Shown: positions 26,098-35,607, numbered from the stretch's first letter. The stretch: DNA of 64,000 nt from Bacteroidota bacterium (GCA_023442525.1 JAEZZA010000031.1:538003-602002), one strand, 5' to 3'. The notes: a model not told the origin generated them from the sequence alone. Program-made: numbers and translations.

Positions 26098-27078
26098 ATG
26101 AAGTCTCGTTATATTTATATTACGTTGCTTTTAATTCCTTCATTGATTGTATTATCCTGTGTCAAAAACGATCTGGAGGAACTTGAGAAAAATGAGAAAA
26201 GAATCATCCAAAACTACCTGGCCACAAACAATATACCGGAAAATTCCCGGACTGAAGGCGGCATCTATTTCGTAGAAAAAAAAACAGGAACCGGTTTATC
26301 TCCGGTTAAGGACGACTACGTGATAATCAATTATGTTGGTCGTTACCTCGAAGACGGATCAATCAGGGAAACCAGTTATGATTCGCTGAAGTCGCAATGG
26401 CCCATATTGGAAAAACTTACCAATTATCTTTTCGGTCCTGCAAAAATTTTATACGGATATAGCATGCCCGGTATCAATGAGGCTTTATCTCTGATGAAAG
26501 AGGGCGGTAAGGCCCTTGCCGTCATTCCTTCCGACCTGGCAAATTACGATTACCGTCCGCTGTCGTATGAAATCGAGTTAATTAAAGTGATAAGGGGAAT
26601 CAGCCGATTCGAAGATTCCGTTGCCAATATATATAGTTCCCAACATTATGGCTCCGGTTCCCAAATTGACACACTGGGAATATGGGTACGTATTGATGCA
26701 GCTCCTTCTACTGAAAACGTTTTCGGTACCGGCGATTCATTATTCTTTAATTATACCGGTAAAATTGTGGATGGGTTCAGGGATCCGATTACCGCCACCC
26801 GGGTTATCGAATCAAATTCCGGTTCAGCCCCGGTAAAATACATACACGGGCAATCGAGGCTCACTTCAGGTACTATGCTGGAAGCTAATTTGCTGAAAGG
26901 ACTAAAAACTGCTTTTGATTCCACAGTGATCACTAACGGGATGAAATTTTCGGTATTGCTGAAATATGATCAGGCCTGGGATAAGGCTGGAAAACTTTCA
27001 TTGCAGAAATATTTCATAGTTCCGGTATACAATAACGTGGAATACAGTTTTGAAGTTACTGCCATCAGGCCTCAATGA
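26098..27078 (+). CDS. FKBP-like lipoprotein 3, divergent
   Basis: 326 residues from ATG 26098; an in-frame TTG at 26089 was rejected because the ATG gives a clean lipoprotein signal (LIVLSC). Residues 50-165 resemble an FKBP domain (DYVIINYVGRYLEDGSIRETS, GINEALSLMKEGGKALAVIP). The second half (about 185-325) keeps the outline (DSLFFNYTGKIVDGF, GLKTAF) but not the active-site aromatic residues. It may be a binding chaperone and not an active isomerase. Its end overlaps the convergent methylase gene by 14 bp. Confidence 0.82.
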   Translation: MKSRYIYITLLLIPSLIVLSCVKNDLEELEKNEKRIIQNYLATNNIPENSRTEGGIYFVEKKTGTGLSPVKDDYVIINYVGRYLEDGSIRETSYDSLKSQWPILEKLTNYLFGPAKILYGYSMPGINEALSLMKEGGKALAVIPSDLANYDYRPLSYEIELIKVIRGISRFEDSVANIYSSQHYGSGSQIDTLGIWVRIDAAPSTENVFGTGDSLFFNYTGKIVDGFRDPITATRVIESNSGSAPVKYIHGQSRLTSGTMLEANLLKGLKTAFDSTVITNGMKFSVLLKYDQAWDKAGKLSLQKYFIVPVYNNVEYSFEVTAIRPQ

Positions 27079-27772
27079 TGAATACAGCCGGTTGTTTATG
27101 TAAATCAGGCCTTTCATTCTTTTTCCAATCGTTTACAGTCATGGTTCGGATCCATTCCTGCGGCAGCGTAAGGTTAACCGCAATGCTGAGCCGCGTCGAC
27201 GGTTTCAGGGCCGAAAGAAACGAATCGGTAAGCTGATTGTTCCGGTAAGGAGCCTCAATAAATATCTGGGTCTGGCGCTCGGCTTCCGACCTCTTTTCGT
27301 AGTGCCGTATCCGCGACAATCTTTCTGCCGGCTTAACCGGAAGATATCCGTTAAAGGCAAAATTCTGACCGTTAAGTCCCGATGCCATCAGTGCAATCAT
27401 TAAAGACGAAGGTCCCGAAAGGGGGATCACCCTCAGCTTCAACCTGTGAGCTTCTTTTACCAGCAGGGCTCCCGGATCGGCCACTGCAGGAAGCCCTGCT
27501 TCCGACAACATCCCCAGGTCATTATTCCCCGATCTCCTGATTATCTCCGGTATTTCGGCAGCCGGTGTATGTTCATTCAAAATATAAAACTGTATTGCTG
27601 AAAGATCACTTTTGTAACTGCAGCGAATCAGGAAACGCCGGGCAGTTCTTTCTTCTTCAACCACAAAATGACTGAGATTTTGAATAATACCCAGGTTATA
27701 TGCGGGAATTACCTTTGAAATATCCGGATCACCCAGCGTTGATGGAATCAGATAAAGAGATTTATTTTGCAT
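27065..27772 (-). CDS. RsmI-like SAM-dependent methyltransferase (tetrapyrrole methylase family)
   Basis: 235 residues from ATG 27772 (a GTG two codons upstream is less likely). The fold of the tetrapyrrole methylase / RsmI class is visible in LYLIPSTLGD, the region DLGMLSEAGLPAVADPGALLV (SAM-binding), VIPLSGPSSLMIALMASGLNGQNFAFNGYLP, and IFIEAPYRN. RsmI 2'-O-methylates C1402 of 16S rRNA. This protein is shorter than RsmI (about 285) and belongs to a Bacteroidota side group, so the exact substrate is uncertain. Its 3' end overlaps the FKBP lipoprotein gene on the other strand by 14 bp. Confidence 0.85.
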   Translation of the reverse strand: MQNKSLYLIPSTLGDPDISKVIPAYNLGIIQNLSHFVVEEERTARRFLIRCSYKSDLSAIQFYILNEHTPAAEIPEIIRRSGNNDLGMLSEAGLPAVADPGALLVKEAHRLKLRVIPLSGPSSLMIALMASGLNGQNFAFNGYLPVKPAERLSRIRHYEKRSEAERQTQIFIEAPYRNNQLTDSFLSALKPSTRLSIAVNLTLPQEWIRTMTVNDWKKNERPDLHKQPAVFIIEA

Positions 27773-27878
27773 CGACACAAAATTTTCATAAAAATACCTG
27801 AAATAATTCTGTATGCTGCTAAAAACTTGATAAAAACCTTAACCCGAAGACCTCATTTTACGTACAAAAACGTGATTT

Positions 27879-30800
27879 ATGCAAAGATTTCTCCGATATC
27901 TTACGCTTTTCTTATCCCTTTTCTCTGGAAATGCGGCTTGTAACCTTTTTGCCCAGGAGCTGAAGTTCAGGAGCGATGTGATTTCCCGTGAGGACGGTCT
28001 TTCAGGAAGTGCAGTAAGCAGTATTCTGGGGGATAAATATGGATTTATCTGGATTGGGACCTGGAATGGCCTGCACCGTTACGATGGTTTCCAGATGATA
28101 TCCTACAGGTACAATACTGATGACACGCTCTCCTTAAGTAATAACAGCATCACCACTTTGTTCGAGGACAGGGAAGGGTTCCTGTGGGTTGCTACAGACA
28201 ATGGCCTGAACTGTTTTGACCAGTCGACCGGTCATTTTCACAGGTATTATTTTACAGGGAATTCAAATAACGTACGGCTGAATGATCAGATAAACGGTAT
28301 CACACAGGATGACCAGGGTTTATTATGGTTTGGAAGCCAGCAGAATGGACTTGTCTGCCTCAACCGGGCGATGGGAAGTTTTAAAAAATACTACAATTCA
28401 TTTTCCGATCGCAGCAACAGCATTTACAGCGTCCTGGCCGACAATAAGAATGGAAATTATATCTGGGTTGGAACGGCCGACGGTTTATTCCGCTTTAACC
28501 AGGCGAACGGGACTTTCGAAAGGAAAACTAACGGACTGACCAATGCATCTTTATCTATCCAGGTTATCAGGCAGGATAAATCAGGAAATCTGTTCCTGGG
28601 CACCTGGGGTAACGGACTCATCAGGTACGACCGTAAAACCGCATCGCTGACCAAATGTGAAATCAACAAGACCACTGAATCGGGATACGAAATAGTACGC
28701 GCCATGGATTTCGATAGACGCGGTGACCTGACCTTCATTTTGAGGGATGTGGGTCTGTTAAAGTATAATATTTTATCGGGAGTAATTACCAAAGAAGACG
28801 TTGGCGATATAAATAATGACCTGAATACCAAAGTAGTAACTTCCTTGTATGTAGAGCCATCCGGAATTCTCTGGATTGGTACATTTTACGACGGTGTTGT
28901 AAAACTGGTAACCCTGATCAACAAATTCTCTCATTACTCACCGTTTGACGATGTCAATTCCTGGAATAACGGGGGTGGAGTTTCATCCATATTGCAGGAT
29001 TCGAAAGGTGAACTCTGGTTGGGAACACGCTTTGGCGGTATTTCCGTGATCAACCGGAATACTCTGGAGAAGCGAATCTACCGGCAGTCACCTGGCGGAC
29101 TCAGTAGCAACAGTATCCTGTCGATGCTGGAAATGAGTGAAAAAGGCAGGAGAATAATATGGATTGGCACGGATGGCGGAGGACTGAACCGGCTTGATGT
29201 GGAAAAAGGAGAGTTCAGGGTATACAGGAGTGATCAAAACGATAACAACTCGGGATTAAACAGTAACAGCGTTTCATCTATTGTAAGTTACGACTCAACC
29301 CACCTCTTGATCGGAACCCGCGACCGGGCTCTGGGTGAAGGATTGCATATCTTCAATATCAAAACCGGGCGATTCATTAATTTGCGATACAATGAGAATG
29401 ATACTCTGAGTCTTGGAAGCAATAATATCCTCAGAATTTTCAAGGACAGAAACTCAACGGTATGGATAGGCACTCGTAACGGAGGTTTAAACAAGTTTGT
29501 AATTAAAGACATAAATGCCGATGATCCCCGCGATATCGGCTATTTTATAAGATATACCTACGATCCGGACAATCCGAATTCGCTGGGTAGCAACACGGTA
29601 TATTCCATTCACGACGATGCAGAGGGTAACCTCTGGCTCGGGACCAATGAAGGCGGACTAACCCTTTTTTATCCAAGTACCGGAACATTCCGCCGCAATC
29701 TTCTCGAAAGATATCTGAAAGATCAGATCATTTACGGAATTTTGGTCGACCATAACGAAAACCTCTGGATAAGCACTACGCGCGGTATATTAACATTAAA
29801 TATCAAGTCCGACAAGGTCCACAGTTTTGATACCTACGACGGGCTTCTGGAAACAGCATTCATTAACGGATCTTATTTTCAATCACCTTCAGGCGAAATG
29901 TTTTTCGGAGGCATCAGGGGATGTAATTCATTTCACCCCGACAGCATCCGGATCAACCTCAATGTTCCCAGTATAGTTATTACACAACTGCTGTTTAACG
30001 GTAAAAGAGGACCTCTGCCGGTGACAACGATTACAGGAAAATCAATCCTTGCGTCACGAATAGTAAAAGTGCCCTATTATCAGAATAATTTTTCAATCAC
30101 TTTCTCGGCACTCGACTATAGTATGCCGGCTAAAAACCGTTTCCGCTATATTCTCGATGGTTATGATAAAGAATGGACCGAAACTGATGCCGGGCGCCGG
30201 TATGTAAATTACACCAATCTGCCTGCCGGAAAATATACATTCAGGGTAATTGGTTCAAACAGCAACGACGTCTGGAATCATGCCGGTACAAGTGTTTCGA
30301 TTGAAATACGTCCGCCTTTCTGGAATACCCCACTGTTTTATGCCATACTGATTTCACTGATTACCGGGGTGATATGTGTTGCTTTTTATTCACTCATCCG
30401 AAAGTACCGCGAAGAAAAGAAACAACTCGAAGTAGAAGCATATTCACTGGTACAGGACGAAAAGAAACAACTGAGAACGCTGATCGACAATATTCCGGAC
30501 TTGATTTTTATAAAGGACAGGCATTCGCGGTTCACGTTGGCCAATAAACAGGTAGCTACCGTAATGGGTACTATTCCGGAGAATCTGATCGGCAAAACCG
30601 ATTTTGATTTCTACCCCGAAGACCGGGCGCGGGCCTATTATGACGATGAGCAGAAGATCATGGAAACAGGTTTTCCGATGATCAATTTCGAGGAAAATGC
30701 TCATGACGAATTCGGAAACCGGGTTATCAGATCAACAACCAAGGTGCCGGTGAAAAACAAGGATGGCATTGTGATTGGTATCGCAGGTGTTTGCCGTGAT

Positions 30801-31670
30801 ATCACGAAACTTAAGAACATCGAAAACCAGTTAAGGAAGAAATCAGAAGATCTGCTTGAAATTAATAAACTTCTCGAAGGAAGGCAGAAGGAAATTCTTA
30901 TGCAATCGGAAGCACTGGCTCTTCAAACCCAGAGCCTGATCATGACAAATACCGAGCTCGAAAGGCTTAACCGAACCAAGGATAAGTTCTTCTCAATTAT
31001 TGCACATGATCTCAGGAATCCGTTTAATGCCATAATCGGTTTCACAGAATTGCTACGGACCGATTTTAAGGATATGGACGACCACCAGAAACTCAACCTG
31101 CTTGAACTGATAAACATATCGTCGCAGACTGCTTATAACCTGCTTGAAAATTTGTTGCAATGGGCAAGGACACAAACTGATAAAATTGAATACAGTCCCG
31201 TTGATTTCAACCTGTCGGAAATGACCCAGTCGGTTATCGATCTGCATTGTGTTATAGCCCGTAAGAAAGGGGTGAAGCTCAATAACAATATCGATCCGAA
31301 TCTGCTGGTACATGCCGATAAGAATATGATCAGCACCGTACTCCGGAACCTTGTAAGCAACGCGATCAAATTCTCCAATCCCAATGGAGATATCGTTCTT
31401 TCGGCACAGATTAAATTCGACCTGGTAGAAATAAATGTGATCGACTCAGGTATCGGGATGACCAAGGAAAGCCTGGGAAAATTATTCCGGATCGACACGT
31501 ATTATTCAACATCGGGAACCATGGGCGAAACAGGTACCGGACTGGGATTGATCATCTGTAAGGAATTTGTCGAAAAGAACAATGGCCGCATTCGGGCACA
31601 CAGTGAAGAAGGGCAGGGGACAACGGTTACCTTTTCATTGATCCCCGGAAAATCAGTCGCTGTGATTTAG
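27879..31670 (+). CDS. Periplasmic propeller sensor histidine kinase (HTCS-like, no receiver or AraC domain)
   Basis: 1263 residues. A signal peptide (1-26) leads into a large periplasmic double-propeller region (about 30-720) with many two-component-propeller repeats (GFIWIGTWNGLHRYD, GLLWFGSQQNGL, GNLWLGTNEGGL). A Y_Y_Y domain follows (about 740-812), then one membrane helix (817-840), a cytoplasmic PAS domain (866-985), a coiled linker, a HisKA domain with phospho-accepting His1043 (AHDLRNP) and a HATPase domain (N box near 1155, DSGIGM near 1189, GTGLGL near 1221). Classical hybrid systems continue with a receiver and an AraC domain. This protein stops after the ATPase and has a PAS domain instead. 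No response regulator is adjacent, so the partner and signal are unknown. Confidence 0.92.
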   Translation: MQRFLRYLTLFLSLFSGNAACNLFAQELKFRSDVISREDGLSGSAVSSILGDKYGFIWIGTWNGLHRYDGFQMISYRYNTDDTLSLSNNSITTLFEDREGFLWVATDNGLNCFDQSTGHFHRYYFTGNSNNVRLNDQINGITQDDQGLLWFGSQQNGLVCLNRAMGSFKKYYNSFSDRSNSIYSVLADNKNGNYIWVGTADGLFRFNQANGTFERKTNGLTNASLSIQVIRQDKSGNLFLGTWGNGLIRYDRKTASLTKCEINKTTESGYEIVRAMDFDRRGDLTFILRDVGLLKYNILSGVITKEDVGDINNDLNTKVVTSLYVEPSGILWIGTFYDGVVKLVTLINKFSHYSPFDDVNSWNNGGGVSSILQDSKGELWLGTRFGGISVINRNTLEKRIYRQSPGGLSSNSILSMLEMSEKGRRIIWIGTDGGGLNRLDVEKGEFRVYRSDQNDNNSGLNSNSVSSIVSYDSTHLLIGTRDRALGEGLHIFNIKTGRFINLRYNENDTLSLGSNNILRIFKDRNSTVWIGTRNGGLNKFVIKDINADDPRDIGYFIRYTYDPDNPNSLGSNTVYSIHDDAEGNLWLGTNEGGLTLFYPSTGTFRRNLLERYLKDQIIYGILVDHNENLWISTTRGILTLNIKSDKVHSFDTYDGLLETAFINGSYFQSPSGEMFFGGIRGCNSFHPDSIRINLNVPSIVITQLLFNGKRGPLPVTTITGKSILASRIVKVPYYQNNFSITFSALDYSMPAKNRFRYILDGYDKEWTETDAGRRYVNYTNLPAGKYTFRVIGSNSNDVWNHAGTSVSIEIRPPFWNTPLFYAILISLITGVICVAFYSLIRKYREEKKQLEVEAYSLVQDEKKQLRTLIDNIPDLIFIKDRHSRFTLANKQVATVMGTIPENLIGKTDFDFYPEDRARAYYDDEQKIMETGFPMINFEENAHDEFGNRVIRSTTKVPVKNKDGIVIGIAGVCRDITKLKNIENQLRKKSEDLLEINKLLEGRQKEILMQSEALALQTQSLIMTNTELERLNRTKDKFFSIIAHDLRNPFNAIIGFTELLRTDFKDMDDHQKLNLLELINISSQTAYNLLENLLQWARTQTDKIEYSPVDFNLSEMTQSVIDLHCVIARKKGVKLNNNIDPNLLVHADKNMISTVLRNLVSNAIKFSNPNGDIVLSAQIKFDLVEINVIDSGIGMTKESLGKLFRIDTYYSTSGTMGETGTGLGLIICKEFVEKNNGRIRAHSEEGQGTTVTFSLIPGKSVAVI

Positions 31671-31676
31671 TTCCGT

Positions 31677-32552
31677 TCATTCTTCTCTTAGTACAAACAA
31701 CCTCGCCGGAACTCCAAAGGCTCCTTCCGAACAGACTATTACTGTTCCGTCATCGGTAACTACAATGCCTTCGGTTTGCGTCCCTGCAAACTTCTGAAAT
31801 TCCTGTCGTGAGACGGATGAATAAGATACTTTGGCAGGGTTGAAGTTTGAGTATGTAGTAATAAATGGAACAACCGGGGTATAACCCAGTAAGTACAGGG
31901 TTTTGCTTTGCGACGACCAGACTGCTGAAGTGATCAGTCCTTTTACATCCCATCGGGCTCTCAACTGCGCCTGGTATTTCCCCGGGCTGGCAGAAATGGA
32001 GTATATGGCTGTTTTTAATGTAACCCAGTCCTTTGTGAATAAATAAACACTGTCGGAAGTCGCTACAAATGCCTCACAGTCGAACGAAGTATTTTGGTTC
32101 TGTGGTGTAAAATCGGTCTGATCCTCATAACTGAACTCAATAATGCCCGAAGGTACAATGGTATCGGATTCCGAATCCAGGTCAGTTTTGTTCAGTCTGA
32201 TAATCCTCAGATTAGTGCGACTGCCGGCATTGTTCCCGAAATCGCCGATAAAAACATAATTCTCATTCTCTGAAATATCCTCCCAGTCGTTATTATCCGT
32301 ATCTTTTATTACAAAGGTTTTCTTAACAATATTTTGCTGACGGCTATAACCATAAAGTTCAGCCTCGTTTCCACTGTCGTTGATGTACCAAAGCAGTCCG
32401 TTATGGCTGATCAGTCCGGAATTCTCGTTTAGTACTCCCGGCAGGGCATGGATTTCCTCAAGGTATTTTACTTTTTCAGGAGGGTCCTCGCGTGGAATGC
32501 ACGACAGAACCATCAGCAACAGGTAGGATAGCATCAGTGTCTTTTTTAACAT
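31677..32552 (-). CDS. Lipoprotein with probable beta-propeller fold, function unknown
   Basis: 291 residues with lipobox MVLSC (Cys18). After it, repeated beta-strand motifs such as LWYINDSGNEAELYGY, DTDNNDWEDISENENYVFIGDFGNN and SVYLFTKDW suggest a six-bladed propeller. The DWEDI and GDFGNN motifs recall secreted proteins related to SdiA-regulated or esterase-like propellers, but the match is only by eye. No catalytic motif is seen. Its stop lies 6 bp from the stop of the convergent sensor kinase. Confidence 0.7.
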   Translation of the reverse strand: MLKKTLMLSYLLLMVLSCIPREDPPEKVKYLEEIHALPGVLNENSGLISHNGLLWYINDSGNEAELYGYSRQQNIVKKTFVIKDTDNNDWEDISENENYVFIGDFGNNAGSRTNLRIIRLNKTDLDSESDTIVPSGIIEFSYEDQTDFTPQNQNTSFDCEAFVATSDSVYLFTKDWVTLKTAIYSISASPGKYQAQLRARWDVKGLITSAVWSSQSKTLYLLGYTPVVPFITTYSNFNPAKVSYSSVSRQEFQKFAGTQTEGIVVTDDGTVIVCSEGAFGVPARLFVLREE

Positions 32553-32605
32553 CTGAATTTAGAACTTAAGAAAAATCTTAGCCAAAAATTAGCCACTAAT
32601 TCAGT

Positions 32606-32650
32606 AATCAAATAATTGGCATCCGAATGAATTTAATTCATTCGGATGCC
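32606..32650 (-). terminator. Perfect palindrome downstream of alkaline phosphatase
   Basis: Two 16-bp arms (32618-32633 and 32635-32650) are exact reverse complements around a single base. On the minus strand the hairpin follows the phosphatase stop by 70 bp and precedes AATTATTT, so it may end phosphatase transcription. A twofold-symmetric protein-binding site is an alternative. Confidence 0.55.
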
Positions 32651-32720
32651 GGTATGAATGACATTCAAGCCAGAGTGGAAATTGGTACTAAATTTCCGTT
32701 AGTTCTTAAATTAATTCATT

Positions 32721-33845
32721 TTATTTATCAGTAACATCCCGATCCAAATCCAGTTGAAGCAGTTTCATCATCTTCTTAAAGATATCGGTGTTCTGCTGAA
32801 ATCCCTGAAAAAGTTCAGCCCCCGGACCATAAGCAAAAACAGGAACCATTAATCCTGTATGACTTTTGGTGGAAAAGGTGGCTGAAATTTTTCCTTCGTT
32901 AAAATTTCCGTTTGTAAGAGCCATACCTCCGGTCTCATGATCGGCAGTGACAATTACAAGTGTTTTTCCGTTAGTCTTGGCAAAAGTGAGGGCGTTACCA
33001 ATAGCCTTATCAAAATCGATCACTTCCATGGCAACATAACCGGTGTTGTTTGCATGGGCTCCCCAGTCGATCTGAGAACCTTCAACCATCAAAAAGAATC
33101 CTTTACGATTTTTGCTGACAATTTTCAGAGCAGTGTTCACCGAAGCCGGAAGCATATCATCCCTGCCTTCTACAACTCCCGGATTATGTTCGGGAACAGT
33201 TAATGCGGCAAGTTTTCCTGAGGAAGTCCAACGGACAGTATCCATCGAAAAGGTTACCAGGTATCCTTTCTGAGCCAGCTCGGCAGCAAGATTTCTATTG
33301 TCCTTCCGGTTGGTAAAATGGTTTTTCCCGCCTCCGATAAATACATCAACATCTGTTTTTAGAAAATCAAGAGCGATAGCTTCGTAATCATCGCGATCTG
33401 TACTATGAGCTATAAAGGCTGCCGGAGTTGCATGAGTGATTGCGCTGGTTGATACAAGCCCCGTCGCCAGTCCTTTTTCTTCGGCATATTCCAGTATGGT
33501 TTTTAAAGGAACTGAATCAACACCAACCGAAATGGCCCCGTTATAGGTCTTATTTCCTGTGGCAATTGCTGTGGCTCCCGCTCCCGAGTCGGTAACATAG
33601 TTACTGGCGGAATGTGTGCGACTAAAGCCGATGTGTTTGAACTCAAGAAGATTAAGACTTCCGAAATTAGCTGTTAAGCCGGCCTGGATTTGTGCTAAAC
33701 TCATACCGTCACCAATTAGCAGAATAATATTATCAGGAAGCTGCTGACGTTGTTTCGGATTACCCTGTGCGTACAAGAGTTGGCCGTAAAGCATTACAGC
33801 AAGAACGAATGATGAAAATCTGAAAAAAACCATGTTTAAATACAT
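32721..33845 (-). CDS. Alkaline phosphatase, exported
   Basis: 374 residues, somewhat shorter than E. coli PhoA. A signal peptide is followed by the family metal-binding start LLIGDGMSLAQI (Asp46) and the nucleophile region VTDSGAGATAIATG with Ser87. Further metal ligands are visible in SAITHATPAAFIAHSTDRDD, MVEGSQIDWGAHANN and TADHETGG. It hydrolyses phosphate monoesters in the periplasm. Another in-frame ATG four codons downstream (33833) is an equally good start. It is divergent from rubredoxin and followed by a perfect palindrome. Confidence 0.94.
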   Translation of the reverse strand: MYLNMVFFRFSSFVLAVMLYGQLLYAQGNPKQRQQLPDNIILLIGDGMSLAQIQAGLTANFGSLNLLEFKHIGFSRTHSASNYVTDSGAGATAIATGNKTYNGAISVGVDSVPLKTILEYAEEKGLATGLVSTSAITHATPAAFIAHSTDRDDYEAIALDFLKTDVDVFIGGGKNHFTNRKDNRNLAAELAQKGYLVTFSMDTVRWTSSGKLAALTVPEHNPGVVEGRDDMLPASVNTALKIVSKNRKGFFLMVEGSQIDWGAHANNTGYVAMEVIDFDKAIGNALTFAKTNGKTLVIVTADHETGGMALTNGNFNEGKISATFSTKSHTGLMVPVFAYGPGAELFQGFQQNTDIFKKMMKLLQLDLDRDVTDK

Positions 33846-33872
33846 TTAGTAATTATATAAGGCACAAAATTA

Positions 33873-33880
33873 TACTTTTG
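33873..33880 (+). promoter_or_regulatory. Possible -7 box for rubredoxin (TACTTTTG)
   Basis: TACTTTTG fits TAnnTTTG and lies 22 bp before the rubredoxin ATG. The -33 region (TTTAG near 33845) is poor, so only the -7 element is supported. Confidence 0.4.
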
Positions 33881-33901
33881 CAAGTAGAATAACCCATCTA
33901 T

Positions 33902-34063
33902 ATGAAAAAATATAAATGCACGATCTGCGGCTACATATATGATCCCGTTGAAGGCGATCCCGATGGAGGCATTATGCCGGGAACCGCATTTGAAGATATC
34001 CCCGATGATTGGGTCTGTCCCGTTTGCGGTGTAAGCAAGGAGGATTTTGAACCGGTGGATTGA
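33902..34063 (+). CDS. Rubredoxin
   Basis: A 53-residue protein with two CxxC metal ligands, KCTICGY (Cys6, Cys9) and WVCPVCGVSKEDF (Cys39, Cys42), plus the conserved YDPVEGDPDGG and PGTAFEDIPDDW. This is a textbook rubredoxin, a small one-iron electron carrier of anaerobes that often passes electrons to oxygen or peroxide reductases. It stands alone between the divergent alkaline phosphatase gene and the convergent M20 dipeptidase gene. A TAnnTTTG box lies just upstream. It is missed by searches with a 60-residue cutoff. Confidence 0.96.
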   Translation: MKKYKCTICGYIYDPVEGDPDGGIMPGTAFEDIPDDWVCPVCGVSKEDFEPVD

Positions 34064-34085
34064 CACCGGCCCCAATCTGATGCTG

Positions 34086-35537
34086 TTAAACCGATTTCAG
34101 CACCTCCAGCAATAACAACCAGAACTTTTCGGTGGTTTTAATATTGATCCTTTCGGAAGGCGAATGTGGATCCATTATGGTCGGTCCAAACGAAATCATG
34201 TCGAGGTAAGGATACTTTTCAAGGAACAATCCGCATTCCAAACCGGCATGAATAGCTTTCACCTGCGGGTCGACATTAAAGACCCTCTTATATGCATCCC
34301 TTGTGATCTTTAGTATTTCCGACTCAGGATTGGGATTCCATCCCGGATAACCCTCGGTCTGTTCCACATGGGCACCTGCCAGTTTAAAGGTACTGCGAAC
34401 GGTGTTGGCAATCTGTTCTTTGGCCGAATTAACCGAACTTCTCTGGCTTGTGGCTATCACAATCCGGTTCATTCCTTCAAACTTAACTGAGGCAAGGTTC
34501 GTAGAGGTTTCCACCAGGTTCTCCATAACCCGGCTCCATGATATCACACCATGGGGGCAGGCATAGATGGAATTCAACAGCTTCTCCATTACCTTTTTCT
34601 TTATCACCTTATCGGGTACCGGAACCGACTCCAGGGTAAATTTAATGTTCGGTTCATCCACAACATATTCTCTCTTTAATACCTTGGTATAATCATGGAA
34701 ATACCCTTTGAAGACATCCTCATAAGCCTGGGGGATTACTATAATGGCATACGACTCCCGTGGAATGGCGTTACGGAGATTACCTCCCTCAAACATAGTC
34801 AGCCGTGAAGCAAAACGGTTTCGGGCTTCCCAAAGGAACTGATTCAGAATCTTGATGGAATTACCCCGGTTTTTATGAATGTCACCTCCCGAATGACCTC
34901 CCTGCAATCCTGATACCTCTATTTTATATGCAACTGAGTTTTCAGGCGTTTTCCTGGTACTATATTTCAGCGTGGCTACAGTATTCATACCACCGGCACA
35001 ACCGATAAAAAGCTCGCCTTCATCTTCGGAGTCGAGGTTTATCAGGGTTTTGCTCTTGAAGAATCCTCCCGATAAAGCTTTGGCACCATTCAGCCCCCGC
35101 TCTTCATCTGTTGTAAAAAGACATTCGATCGGACCATGCTGAATGCTGTCATCCGAAAGTATGGCCATTTGTGTGGCTATTCCAATGCCATTGTCTGCTC
35201 CGAGTGTTGTACCCATTGCTTTCACCCAATCGCCGTCAATAACCGTCTGTATCGGGTCGGTCTCAAAATTATGTTTACTGGTACTGTCCTTTTCACAAAC
35301 CATATCGAGGTGACTTTGCAGGCAAACCGGTTTGCGGTCTTCAAATCCTTTGGAGGCGGGCTTACTGATCAATATGTTTCCTGCCTCGTCACGCGAATAT
35401 TCCAGTTTATGTTTCTCTGCGAAGCCGATAATGAAATCGATTATTTTTTCTTCTTTTCCCGAAGGCCTTGGCACTTTGGTGATATCATCAAAATAGCTCC
35501 ATAGTTGTTGCGGATTCAGTGTCCTGATCTGTGTCAT
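34086..35537 (-). CDS. pepD: Aminoacyl-histidine / beta-Ala-His dipeptidase (M20 family, PepD)
   Basis: 483 residues, the same length as E. coli PepD (485). Zinc ligands and catalytic residues of family M20C are visible: LQSHLDMV (His76, Asp78), LGADNGIGIA (Asp115), FTTDEERGLNG (Glu145, Glu146). The lid domain and C-terminal AIHAGLECGLF follow. It hydrolyses a broad range of dipeptides in the cytosol and would process what the POT and OPT systems import. A TATCTTTG box (minus strand, 35561-35568) lies 24 bp upstream of the start. Confidence 0.95.
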   Translation of the reverse strand: MTQIRTLNPQQLWSYFDDITKVPRPSGKEEKIIDFIIGFAEKHKLEYSRDEAGNILISKPASKGFEDRKPVCLQSHLDMVCEKDSTSKHNFETDPIQTVIDGDWVKAMGTTLGADNGIGIATQMAILSDDSIQHGPIECLFTTDEERGLNGAKALSGGFFKSKTLINLDSEDEGELFIGCAGGMNTVATLKYSTRKTPENSVAYKIEVSGLQGGHSGGDIHKNRGNSIKILNQFLWEARNRFASRLTMFEGGNLRNAIPRESYAIIVIPQAYEDVFKGYFHDYTKVLKREYVVDEPNIKFTLESVPVPDKVIKKKVMEKLLNSIYACPHGVISWSRVMENLVETSTNLASVKFEGMNRIVIATSQRSSVNSAKEQIANTVRSTFKLAGAHVEQTEGYPGWNPNPESEILKITRDAYKRVFNVDPQVKAIHAGLECGLFLEKYPYLDMISFGPTIMDPHSPSERINIKTTEKFWLLLLEVLKSV

Positions 35538-35560
35538 AATGTATTATTTAATTTATTATT

Positions 35561-35568
35561 CAAAGATA
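35561..35568 (-). promoter_or_regulatory. Possible -7 box for pepD (TATCTTTG)
   Basis: TATCTTTG on the minus strand is a perfect TAnnTTTG match 24 bp upstream of the pepD ATG. No TTG is seen at the expected -33 distance. Confidence 0.4.
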
Positions 35569-35607
35569 AAACGATTTTCAGAGAATACATGGCAGTAGCG
35601 CTTAAGC

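Noticed and set aside
26089..26098. TTG start for the third FKBP lipoprotein
   Set aside because: The downstream ATG at 26098 gives a normal lipoprotein signal peptide; similar upstream GTG/TTG starts were rejected for the C69 dipeptidase, argS, the GNAT-like gene and the RsmI-like gene.
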